The translations under genes and the position numbers were made by a program. From Solimicrobium sp043758755 (GTDB lineage: Bacteria; Pseudomonadota; Gammaproteobacteria; Burkholderiales; Burkholderiaceae_D), in contig JAYVMW010000001.1 in NCBI GenBank assembly GCA_043758755.1, positions 8,524-72,523 of the forward strand: DNA of 64,000 nucleotides, written 5' to 3'. A model generated the notes under the pieces. The model searched no databases and had not been told where the DNA came from. It saw nothing but the letters and a program-made list of their open reading frames with translations. This document shows, in pieces, positions 11,919 to 19,296 of the stretch; within the stretch, counting starts at the first letter, position 1, and every line of letters starts with the position of its first letter.

Positions 11919-12432
11919 ACACGCTGCGAGTGTCGCTGCGATATTTTTTTTGTGTACCGGTGCGGCACAGGCGCGCGACTGGCATGCCGAATTACCGCAG
12001 GCCAAAGTGGTTGGACAGGGCGAACTGAGCTGGTTCGGCCTGTCGATCTACAGCGCTGCATTGTGGAGTGAAAAGACGCCCTTCGATAAAAATGCGCCGT
12101 TTGCGCTGGAACTGACTTATCACCGTCACATCAACAGTGCGTACTTTGTACAGACCAGCATTGACGAAATTAAACGACTGTCCGATCAACGCTTTTCCGC
12201 CGATAAGTTGCAGCATTGGGAAGTTCTCATGTCCAAGGTATTCCCGAACGTGAATGAGGGTGACCAACTTATCGGTATTTTTATTCCGCAGCTGGGCTGC
12301 CGCTTTTATGACGCAAACGGCTTGCTGGCGAACATTGACGACCCGGAATTTGCCCGGGCGTTTTTCGCCATCTGGCTGGATCAGCGTAGCAAAGACAGCA
12401 GCCTGCGCGAGCATCTGCTGGGCATAAAGTGA
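11887..12432 (+). CDS. Exported chalcone isomerase-like protein
   Basis: A 181-residue protein with a signal peptide (MSFNSCCTSLKHAASVAAIFFLCTGAAQA) followed by a chalcone-isomerase-like domain: KVVGQGELSWFGLSIYSAALWSE near the start, then LELTYHRHINSAYFVQTSIDEIKRL and FIPQLGCRFYDANGLL. Family members in bacteria often bind fatty acids rather than flavonoids. A longer frame begins at 11812, but the ATG at 11887 has GAGGGG upstream and starts exactly at a signal peptide. It overlaps the end of the methyltransferase gene by 32 bases. A periplasmic lipid-related role is inferred from context. Confidence 0.8.
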   Translation: MSFNSCCTSLKHAASVAAIFFLCTGAAQARDWHAELPQAKVVGQGELSWFGLSIYSAALWSEKTPFDKNAPFALELTYHRHINSAYFVQTSIDEIKRLSDQRFSADKLQHWEVLMSKVFPNVNEGDQLIGIFIPQLGCRFYDANGLLANIDDPEFARAFFAIWLDQRSKDSSLREHLLGIK

Positions 12433-13670
12433 GTGGCGACGCGCAGGCATGGCGTTATGCGGCCTATGGATTGCTGGGTATGCCGCTGGCCATGTCGGCC
12501 CTGCCGGTGTATGTGCAGATACCGGTGTACTACACCTCTCAGCTGGGCCTGGCTTTGGCCGGTGTCGGCTGGATCATGTTTCTGGCGCGCTTTGTTGATG
12601 CCCTGCAGGACCCGTTGCTCGGCTATGTCATTGACCGGCTGCAGGGCCGGCTGCAGCTCTGGTTCGGTCTGGGGGCCGTGACGCTGGCGCTGGCATTTTA
12701 CGGCCTGTGGTTGCCACCGCAAGGCACCAGCAGCCTGTCACTGTGGCTGGCGTTCATGCTGGTACTGGCGTATATGGCACACAGCATGTTGAACATCGCC
12801 TATCTGGCCTGGGGTGCGCGGCTTGGTGATGGCGCCGGTCTGCTCGGGGCCGCGGCCTGGCGTGAGGCGGCCGGCTTGCTGGGCGTGATTGCTGCCAGTG
12901 TTGTGCCCAGTCTGATTTTCAGCGTTGCTGCACCGCAGAGCCGGCTGACCTGGTATTGCCTGATCTTTGCGGCGCTGCTGGCGCTTGCCGTGTGGGCGCT
13001 GCTGTTTCAGGCGCCGGTCTGGCAACGTAACCGCTGTGTGCCGTTGCGGATTGCTCAGCAGGCAAAATTGGTGGCCGCCAATGGCGCGTTTAAAGCGCTG
13101 CTGCTGCCGTATTTTCTCAATGCCGTATCGGTTGCGGTGCCAGCCACGCTGGTGCTGTTTTTTGTCAACGACAGATTGCGGGCCGGGCCGCTAGGCTGGG
13201 CGTTTCTTGCCACTTACTTTCTGGCTGCGGCGTTTGGTTTGCCGCGCTGGGTCAGGCTGGCCAGAGCAACCGGCGTAGTGGTGAGCTGGCGCATTGGCAT
13301 GCTGATGTCGATTGGCGCGTTTGTTGGCGCCGGCTTTTTGGGCAGCGGTGCAGTGTTGCCATTTTTTGCAATCTGCGCCGTCGCCGGTTTTGCGCTTGGT
13401 GCGGATCTGGCCCTGCCGCCGGTGCTGCTCGCGCAGGTAATCGCCGCAGATGCGGCGCCGGCAGCGTACTTTGGCATCTGGACTCTGCTGGGAAAGCTGG
13501 CTCTGGCACTGTCCGGTCTGACCTTGCCGGTGCTGGCCACCCTGGATTATCACCCTGGGCAACCGGCCGGGGTTGCACTGAACTGGGTGTATGCAGGACT
13601 GCCCTGCGCACTGAAAAGTTTCGCCCTGATTTTGTTGTTTCGAACTGCTGACCCAACGAGGAAGTCATGA
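12429..13670 (+). CDS. MFS transporter
   Basis: A 413-residue integral membrane protein with about twelve hydrophobic segments, of the glycoside-pentoside-hexuronide/MelB-like branch of the major facilitator superfamily (early motif FVDALQDPLLGYVIDRLQGR). Start GTG overlaps the upstream TGA (GTGA) and its own TGA overlaps the next ATG. The substrate is unknown. As part of a lipid-modification operon it might move a lipid or lysolipid, but this is speculation from position only. Confidence 0.85.
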   Translation: MSGDAQAWRYAAYGLLGMPLAMSALPVYVQIPVYYTSQLGLALAGVGWIMFLARFVDALQDPLLGYVIDRLQGRLQLWFGLGAVTLALAFYGLWLPPQGTSSLSLWLAFMLVLAYMAHSMLNIAYLAWGARLGDGAGLLGAAAWREAAGLLGVIAASVVPSLIFSVAAPQSRLTWYCLIFAALLALAVWALLFQAPVWQRNRCVPLRIAQQAKLVAANGAFKALLLPYFLNAVSVAVPATLVLFFVNDRLRAGPLGWAFLATYFLAAAFGLPRWVRLARATGVVVSWRIGMLMSIGAFVGAGFLGSGAVLPFFAICAVAGFALGADLALPPVLLAQVIAADAAPAAYFGIWTLLGKLALALSGLTLPVLATLDYHPGQPAGVALNWVYAGLPCALKSFALILLFRTADPTRKS

Positions 13671-14200
13671 AAAAATTATTGTTGCTGGCGCTGTGTCTGA
13701 TGCTGGGCAGTTGCGCAGCACCGAACGTCCTGCACTACCAGAACCTGCAACCGAAATTCGATCTGGAAAAATATTTTCTGGGCAGCACCGATGCGTGGGG
13801 CATGTTTCAGAAACGCAGCGGTGAAGTGGTGAAACGCTTTCACGTTGAAATCACCGGCAGTAAACAGGGAGAGCAGTTGCTTCTGGACGAACGCTTCAGT
13901 TATGACGACGGCACCCGCCAGCAGCGCGTCTGGACTCTGACCCGTCAGTCCGATGGCAGCTGGCACGGCACGGCACCGGATGTTGTTGGTGTAGCCATTG
14001 GCGAGGTATCGGGCAATGCGCTGCACTGGCAATACAATTTACTGTTGCCGGGGGATGACAGCACCTGGGAAATGCATTTTGACGACTGGATGTTCATGAT
14101 GAATGACACAGTCATGATCAATCGCGCCAGCATGCAGAAATGGGGTATGGAAGCAGGTCAGGTTACGCTGTTCTTTACCAAGCGGTGCCAGTCATGCTGA
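13667..14200 (+). CDS. DUF3833 family lipoprotein
   Basis: A 177-residue lipoprotein. The signal MKKLLLLALCLMLGSC ends in a lipobox (LGSC, acylated Cys16). The mature part has the DUF3833 pattern: LEKYFLGSTDAWGMFQKRSGEVVKRF, LDERFSYDDGTRQQRVWTL and LHWQYNLLLPGDDSTWEMHFDDWMFMMND. The family is a regular member of CFA/COG2907 neighbourhoods and its function is unknown. Translation is coupled on both sides: ATGA with the MFS gene, and a short overlap with the SDR gene. Confidence 0.87.
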   Translation: MKKLLLLALCLMLGSCAAPNVLHYQNLQPKFDLEKYFLGSTDAWGMFQKRSGEVVKRFHVEITGSKQGEQLLLDERFSYDDGTRQQRVWTLTRQSDGSWHGTAPDVVGVAIGEVSGNALHWQYNLLLPGDDSTWEMHFDDWMFMMNDTVMINRASMQKWGMEAGQVTLFFTKRCQSC

Positions 14201-14961
14201 ACGTGCCAATCCGTGACTGGCGCCAACAGCGTGTCTGGGTGATCGGTGCCTCAAGTGGTATCGGTGAAGCCGTTGCCCAGCAATTGTTGGAAGCCGGTGC
14301 CACCGTGATTCTGTCGGCACGGCGTACTGACCTGATGATACGCGCCGCCGGGAGCTATCCGGCGGCCTGCATAATTCCACTCGATGTGCTCGATCAATAC
14401 GCCTGGCAAAACGCCTGGCAACAAATTCAGACCCAGTTGGGTGGCGTGGACCAGATTCTGTTTTGCGCTGCAGAATACCGCCCTGAACGCAGCTGGGAAG
14501 TCAATCCAGAAGCCGCTTTGCGCACACTGAAAATCAATCTGGCCAGTGTATATACCGGACTGGCAACCGTGTTGCCGGCCATGATGCAGCGTGGTCAGGG
14601 CGGCATTGCCATCGTCTCCAGCGTGGCAGGCTATATGGGATTGCCGAATGCCAGTGTGTATGGTCCCAGCAAAGCGGCTCTGATCAATCTGGCAGAAATT
14701 CTGTACACTGACCTGCATCCGCTGGGCATCAACGTGTATTTGATTAACCCCGGTTTTGTGGATACCGGACTGACGCAAAAGAACAGTTTTTACATGCCCG
14801 CACTCCAGACTGCACGTCAGGCTTCGGCAGCCATCCTGCGCGGCATGGCGCGCGGTCAGTTTGAAATTCATTTTCCGCGCCGGTTTACCCAATTACTGAA
14901 ACTGTTGCGCTTATTGCCCTATGGCTTGCGTTTCTTTTTATTGAAGAGATTTATTTCATGA
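14194..14961 (+). CDS. Short-chain dehydrogenase/reductase
   Basis: A 255-residue NAD(P)-dependent SDR. It has the cofactor motif VIGASSGIGEAVAQQLL, the NxA-region variant FCAAEYRPE, the catalytic SSVAGYMGLPNASVYGPSKAAL (Ser, YxxxK) and NPGFVDTGLT. Its ATG overlaps the DUF3833 stop; the frame is open to 14140, but that start lies deep inside the upstream gene. The substrate is unknown. Membership of the operon suggests reduction or oxidation of a lipid-derived carbonyl or alcohol. Confidence 0.9.
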   Translation: MLNVPIRDWRQQRVWVIGASSGIGEAVAQQLLEAGATVILSARRTDLMIRAAGSYPAACIIPLDVLDQYAWQNAWQQIQTQLGGVDQILFCAAEYRPERSWEVNPEAALRTLKINLASVYTGLATVLPAMMQRGQGGIAIVSSVAGYMGLPNASVYGPSKAALINLAEILYTDLHPLGINVYLINPGFVDTGLTQKNSFYMPALQTARQASAAILRGMARGQFEIHFPRRFTQLLKLLRLLPYGLRFFLLKRFIS

Positions 14962-15377
14962 CCCGACTCGACGCCCTGCTGGACTGGTACAGCACACTCA
15001 GCCCGGCCACGCTGGCGCAGGCTGCCGACCACTACCATTGCGACGCACTATTCAAAGACCCGTTTAATGAAGTCGCGGGCGTTGTGGCGATTGTGGCGGT
15101 ATTTGAACATATGTTTTCCACAACGGACCATCCGCGTTTCATTCTGCACGACCGAATCATGCAGGGGCAACAGGCCTTCGTGACCTGGACGTTTGAATTT
15201 GGACTTAACGGCAAACCCTATTCAATTCGTGGTGCTTCTCACATTAAATTCAATGAACACGGCATGGTGCTGCTGCACCGCGATTATTGGGACGCAGCCG
15301 AAGAACTGTTCCAGAAGCTGCCGCTGGTCGGTGCCCCGGTGCGCTGGCTGCGCGCGCGCTTCAAAGTATCTATTTAA
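14958..15377 (+). CDS. SnoaL/NTF2-like protein
   Basis: A 139-residue protein with the cone-shaped NTF2/SnoaL fold signature: an N-terminal helix (LDALLDWYSTLSPATLAQAADHYHCDALFKDPFNEVAG) followed by beta strands with FMFST..HPRF and the C-terminal HRDYWDAAEELFQKLPLVG. Such proteins act as isomerases, cyclases or binding proteins, and this one is a common last gene of CFA/DUF1365 operons. ATGA overlap with the SDR gene makes it the eighth coupled gene. No catalytic assignment is possible. Confidence 0.82.
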   Translation: MTRLDALLDWYSTLSPATLAQAADHYHCDALFKDPFNEVAGVVAIVAVFEHMFSTTDHPRFILHDRIMQGQQAFVTWTFEFGLNGKPYSIRGASHIKFNEHGMVLLHRDYWDAAEELFQKLPLVGAPVRWLRARFKVSI

Positions 15378-15587
15378 CAGCTTGAAACATATGAACGAAA
15401 GTTAATCGCTATTTGCAGGGGATGTGCTATGACAAGCTAACCCCACGCCAACAACACGATCTGTCACCGGTCGTACCTGACGTGTTTGAGCGATAAAGTG
15501 CAGGAACCGTTGCCCTGAGTGCAAGCGGCGCCTGACGACAAATCTCCCGTGCTTATGTTCTGTATAGCTGAGAAAGCGGGAGACAAC

Positions 15588-16763
15588 TTGAAAATTTCAC
15601 ATACGCCACAGTTGCTGGCGAAATCCCTCACGGGCATACGCGGTCTGGATGAGATCACTGAAGGTGGCTTGCCCGAAGGCTGTACCAGTCTGATCTGTGG
15701 CAACGCCGGTTGCACCAAGACCATACTCGGCATGGAATTCCTGCTGCATGGCGCGCTCAAATATAACGAGCCCGGCATTTTCGTCTCGTTTGAAGAAACC
15801 GATGCTGATCTGACCAGCAATTTTGCTACCATGGGTTACGACCAGGCCGGTGACTACAATCTCGATGGACTGTTCATCCGGCTGGGACAGGCAATTGACG
15901 CCATCGGTGCCAAACGGGTTGTGCTTGATAGCATCGAAGTGCTGTTCGGCGGCCTGACCAATACGTCAATTCTGCGTGCCAAACTGCGTCGCCTGTTCCG
16001 CTGGCTCAAGGAAAAGGGCGTCACCGCGATTGTGACCGGTGAGCGCGGTGAACGCACCCTGGCGCGCCACGATCTGGGAGAATACATGGCCGACTGCGTG
16101 GTGCTGCTCGATCTGCGTGTTGAAGAACAAATCTCGACCCGACGGTTGCGGGTCGTCAAATATCGCGGCAGTTCGATTTTGGTGTCCGGCACGGCTGGCT
16201 CCGGCAAAAGCAGTGTTGCGGTCAAATTTGTCGACGCCGCGTGCAGTCGGGGCGAGAGCTGTCTGTACTTTGCCTTTGAAGAGTCGCCCCAGCAAATCAT
16301 CCGTAACATGCTGTCGATCGGCATCAACCTGTCGCACTGGATAGAACAGGGTTTGCTGCGCTTCCACGCGTCGCGACCTTCGGTGCACGGACGGGAAATG
16401 CATCTGATGACCATGCACAAACTGATTCTCGAATTCAATCCGTCCAACGTGGTAGTAGATCCGATCTCGGCGTTGACGGTAGTCGGCTCTGACAAGGAAG
16501 CCAAGTCGATGCTCACGCGCCTGATTGATTTTCTCAAGACCAAGAAGGCCACCACCATGCTGACCGGCATGACCCATGTTGGCGATAAGCTCGAGGCCAG
16601 CAACGATTCCATTCCCTCGCTGATCGACACCTGGTTAAGCCTGCGTGACATTGAAGATCAGGGTGAACGCAACCGTGGCATGTACATACTGAAGTCGCGC
16701 GGCATAGCCCATTCAAATCAGATTCGCGAATTTATTCTCAGTGACATTGCCGACCCTTTGTGA
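15588..16763 (+). CDS. Shortened, probably degenerate KaiC-like ATPase
   Basis: A double-RecA ATPase related to KaiC, about 391 residues from the TTG at 15588 (GGGAG six bases upstream); GTG at 15519 is an alternative. Both halves are recognisable. The first has a P-loop GNAGCTKT at residues 38-45, where Thr43 replaces the Gly before Lys, then SFEETDADL. The second has an intact GTAGSGKS at 201-208 and AFEESPQQI. Compared with usual proteobacterial KaiC-like proteins (roughly 480-570 residues), about 30 residues appear missing after MGYD (near 15840). The whole domain linker is also missing: RRLRVVKYRGS runs directly into SILVSGTAGSGKS at 16161-16172. The C-terminus stops soon after REFILSD. 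No kaiB or histidine kinase gene is adjacent. Confidence 0.8.
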   Translation: MKISHTPQLLAKSLTGIRGLDEITEGGLPEGCTSLICGNAGCTKTILGMEFLLHGALKYNEPGIFVSFEETDADLTSNFATMGYDQAGDYNLDGLFIRLGQAIDAIGAKRVVLDSIEVLFGGLTNTSILRAKLRRLFRWLKEKGVTAIVTGERGERTLARHDLGEYMADCVVLLDLRVEEQISTRRLRVVKYRGSSILVSGTAGSGKSSVAVKFVDAACSRGESCLYFAFEESPQQIIRNMLSIGINLSHWIEQGLLRFHASRPSVHGREMHLMTMHKLILEFNPSNVVVDPISALTVVGSDKEAKSMLTRLIDFLKTKKATTMLTGMTHVGDKLEASNDSIPSLIDTWLSLRDIEDQGERNRGMYILKSRGIAHSNQIREFILSDIADPL

Positions 16764-16796
16764 GCACGACCGGCACTGACCTGCTGCAACTTCACT

Positions 16797-17609
16797 TCAG
16801 TCCTTGAATTCAGCAGGTCGCTTGCCCATATTGGCCATCATGGCTTCCTGCAGATCATTGGACATCAGCATGGCGGCATTCCAGGTGGCGATGTATTTCA
16901 GGCCGTCTTCCACCGAATGGTCGCGTGCGTAGCTGATCATTTCCTTGGTGCCGCGGATGGCCAGAGGTGACTTCGCGGCGATGTCAGCAGCAATTTCCAG
17001 CACACCTGCGCGCAGCGCTTCGCGTGATTCAAACACGCGGTTAACCAGGTGGATGTCACGCGCTTCGGCAGCATCAACCCTGCGACCAGTGTAGGCCAGT
17101 TCCCGCGCCATGCCATCGCCAATCAGTTTTGGCAGTCGTTGCAGTGTGCCGACATCGGCGGTCATGCCGATGTCGATTTCCTTGATGGTGAAATACGCGT
17201 CGCTCGAGCAATAGCGCATGTCGGCGCAGGTAATCAAATCAATACCGCCGCCCACACAGGCACCATGAACCGCGGCCAGTACCGGTTTGCGACAGCGCTC
17301 CAGACTGGTCAGGGTGTCCTGCAGATCCAGAATGATGGAGCGCAGCGCTTCGCGTTTGCGGCCTTCACACTCGTTCTGGATTTGCGCGCCCAGTCCCATC
17401 ATCATCTGCAGTTCGATACCCGAAGTAAAGGTCTTTCCTTCTGCTTCGAGAATCGCCACCCGCGCCGTTGGGGTGGAGTCCACCCATTCGAACGCAGTGC
17501 GAATCTCGCGCCACATCGGCAGATTCATCGCATTTGCTTTCTCGGGGCGGTTGAGCCGAATAATGGCGATGTGGTCAGTCAGGCTGACGGATAAGGTTTC
17601 GTAAGTCAT
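16797..17609 (-). CDS. Crotonase, delta(3,5)-delta(2,4)-dienoyl-CoA isomerase-like
   Basis: A 270-residue enoyl-CoA hydratase/isomerase family enzyme. It matches the dienoyl-CoA isomerase (ECH1) branch best. The oxyanion-hole segments are TFTSGIEL and HGACVGGGIDLITCADMRYC, and the acid pair Glu144 and Asp152 in KEIDIGMTADVGTLQRLP has the eight-residue spacing of ECH1. The tail YARDHSVEDGLKYIATWNAAML is also ECH1-like. It would shift double bonds during oxidation of unsaturated fatty acids. The ATG at 17609 starts the conserved domain; a longer frame upstream adds unconserved residues. Convergent with the KaiC-like gene and divergent from the msrB-like gene. Confidence 0.85.
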   Translation of the reverse strand: MTYETLSVSLTDHIAIIRLNRPEKANAMNLPMWREIRTAFEWVDSTPTARVAILEAEGKTFTSGIELQMMMGLGAQIQNECEGRKREALRSIILDLQDTLTSLERCRKPVLAAVHGACVGGGIDLITCADMRYCSSDAYFTIKEIDIGMTADVGTLQRLPKLIGDGMARELAYTGRRVDAAEARDIHLVNRVFESREALRAGVLEIAADIAAKSPLAIRGTKEMISYARDHSVEDGLKYIATWNAAMLMSNDLQEAMMANMGKRPAEFKD

Positions 17610-17879
17610 GGCTAAACTTTCAGTTCGATTGGGTAAGAATATTTTTTCTGCTGGGCGCTGATCCAATGATTTTAAAAGAATAAGGCACCAGGTCAATTCA
17701 CTCTGGAGGGCATTGTGCAACACAACCTTTCCGATATCAACTTCATCACTCTGATCTGTCTTTATAAACTGACGCGCACCGTTTATTCGATAGTAAAATG
17801 CGATTCATCTCAAACAGGTCATTTTAATTTTTGTAAATCCCGAAATCCGATCAACTCAGGCTGGATAAGGAAATCACAG

Positions 17880-18428
17880 ATGAAAAAAAATCAAAACCCG
17901 GCACGCCGATTCATGTTGAAATTGGGAGCCGGAATGGTTCTCGCAGCACTGCCGCTGACCAAGTCGCTGGCTGATGTCTTGTCAGAACTGTCATCGAATG
18001 CCATGGTGACTATCGAAGAATTTTCTTCTGACGGCAAAAGCACTGGCGCGCAGCGTGTTGCCAAAATCATCAAAACCGACGCCGAATGGCGCGCCAGTCT
18101 GCCCGCCGAGGTCTATGATGTGACGCGCCTCGGTGAACCCGATCATCCCTACACCGGCAGTCTGTGGAATGCGCGCAGTCCCGGCATTTACCGTTGTATC
18201 TGCTGTGGCGCGGCACTGTTCGATTCAGACAGCAAATTTGAATCCGGCACCGGCTGGCCGAGTTTCTGGCAGCCGATTTCGGCGTTAAACATCAACCGGG
18301 AGCATGACCTGTTTGCCTGCAGCCGCTGTGATGCGCACATCGGAGTTGTGGTTGCCGACGGTCCGGAGCCGACCGGGTTGCGATTTTCAGCCCGCACGCT
18401 GGCCCTGAAATTCGAAGCCAGAGCCTGA
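17880..18428 (+). CDS. Exported MsrB-like protein with the catalytic Cys replaced by Ser
   Basis: A 182-residue protein with the methionine-(R)-sulfoxide reductase B fold. The N-terminus NPARRFMLKLGAGMVLAALPL resembles a twin-arginine signal, predicting periplasmic location. Both zinc CxxC pairs are present (Cys106/Cys109 and Cys147/Cys150), as is FESGTGWPSFW. In the usual active-site motif (LRYCxNxxxL) this protein reads LRFSARTLALKF, so Ser170 (codon TCA, 18387-18389) stands where the catalytic Cys or Sec should be, and the SGCGWPSF resolving position is Thr. Activity as a reductase is therefore doubtful; it may bind methionine sulfoxide or have another role. It lies 68 bases upstream of a complete fRMsr gene. 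Confidence 0.82.
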   Translation: MKKNQNPARRFMLKLGAGMVLAALPLTKSLADVLSELSSNAMVTIEEFSSDGKSTGAQRVAKIIKTDAEWRASLPAEVYDVTRLGEPDHPYTGSLWNARSPGIYRCICCGAALFDSDSKFESGTGWPSFWQPISALNINREHDLFACSRCDAHIGVVVADGPEPTGLRFSARTLALKFEARA

Positions 18429-18496
18429 ACTGACACCTGCGAGTCGGCGCGGCAGGTACAATGCGCCATCCTGATTAATCTGATTGAAAAAATTTC

Positions 18497-19000
18497 ATGT
18501 TTACTTCTTCCGGCCCGTCCAACAATCCCGAATATCTGACGCTTGAAAGTCAGCTGATCAGCCTGCTCGAAGGCGAACAGGATCTGACTTCCAATGCGGC
18601 ACAGTTTTCAGCCTTTTTATTTGAAACCATCGCCGACTTGAACTGGGCCGGCGTGTATCTGGTCCGGCCAGCCAAAAACGGCAAGGACCGCGAATTGCTG
18701 GTCGGACCATTTCAGGGCAAGGTGGCCTGTGCGCGGATTCCTTTTGGCAAAGGCGTATGCGGCACGGCGGCGCAGGAAAAGCGCACGATCATGGTGGCTG
18801 ATGTACATGATTTTCCCGGTCATATTGCCTGCGACTCGGCTTCAAACTCCGAGATCGTGATTCCGCTGATTAAAGACGGTGAGCTGGTTGGCGTACTGGA
18901 TATGGACAGTCCGAGCCTGGGGCGCTTCAATCTTGAAGATCAGTTGGGGCTGGAAATGCTGGCGGCGACTTTTGTGGATGCGACCTGTTTTGACCGGTAG
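18497..19000 (+). CDS. msrC: Free methionine-(R)-sulfoxide reductase (GAF domain)
   Basis: A 167-residue GAF-domain enzyme that reduces free L-methionine-(R)-sulfoxide in the cytoplasm using thioredoxin. All three cysteines of the family are present: Cys78 (VACARIPFG), Cys88 (GVCGTAA) and Cys112 (HIACDSASNSEIVIPL), with the same 10 and 24 residue spacings as the E. coli enzyme. It follows the MsrB-like gene on the same strand with a 68-base gap, so a shared sulfoxide-repair theme is likely. No signal peptide is present. Confidence 0.92.
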   Translation: MFTSSGPSNNPEYLTLESQLISLLEGEQDLTSNAAQFSAFLFETIADLNWAGVYLVRPAKNGKDRELLVGPFQGKVACARIPFGKGVCGTAAQEKRTIMVADVHDFPGHIACDSASNSEIVIPLIKDGELVGVLDMDSPSLGRFNLEDQLGLEMLAATFVDATCFDR

Positions 19001-19212
19001 TTCACGGTCCCTCAGAAAGGAATGTGCGCGGCGGAACGACAGCAACCCTTTAATTGTATTAGTTTCGATTTGATCGTCCGTGCTTTGATCGCGCGCGGAG
19101 CCACCACACGGGAAATTCAGATGGCATTTGTGATGTCTTGATTACGATTATTTTCAAACCTCTCCCAAATGCCCGCAAGTTCAATTTCCTTTAACTTAAA
19201 TCAACTCAACGC

Positions 19213-19230
19213 CAGAAATGCCGATTTCTG
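19213..19230. repeat. Short perfect stem-loop in the kup leader
   Basis: CAGAAAT-GCCG-ATTTCTG is a 7-bp perfect inverted repeat 67 bases upstream of the kup start. No T-run follows, so it is not a clear terminator. It may be an operator or mRNA structure. Otherwise the 296 bases between 19001 and 19296 show no gene. Confidence 0.4.
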
Positions 19231-19296
19231 CATTGTTCTGTTACCTTCCCTTTGCTATTGTTCAAAAGTGCGGAAGAATAAACAACAGGACGGCCA

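Noticed and set aside
14140..14193. Earlier start for the SDR gene
   Set aside because: It lies inside the DUF3833 gene; the ATG at 14194 immediately precedes the conserved domain and fits the coupled pattern of the operon.
18387..18389. Selenocysteine at the MsrB-like active site
   Set aside because: The codon is TCA, not TGA, and no Sec insertion hairpin or Sec genes are visible.
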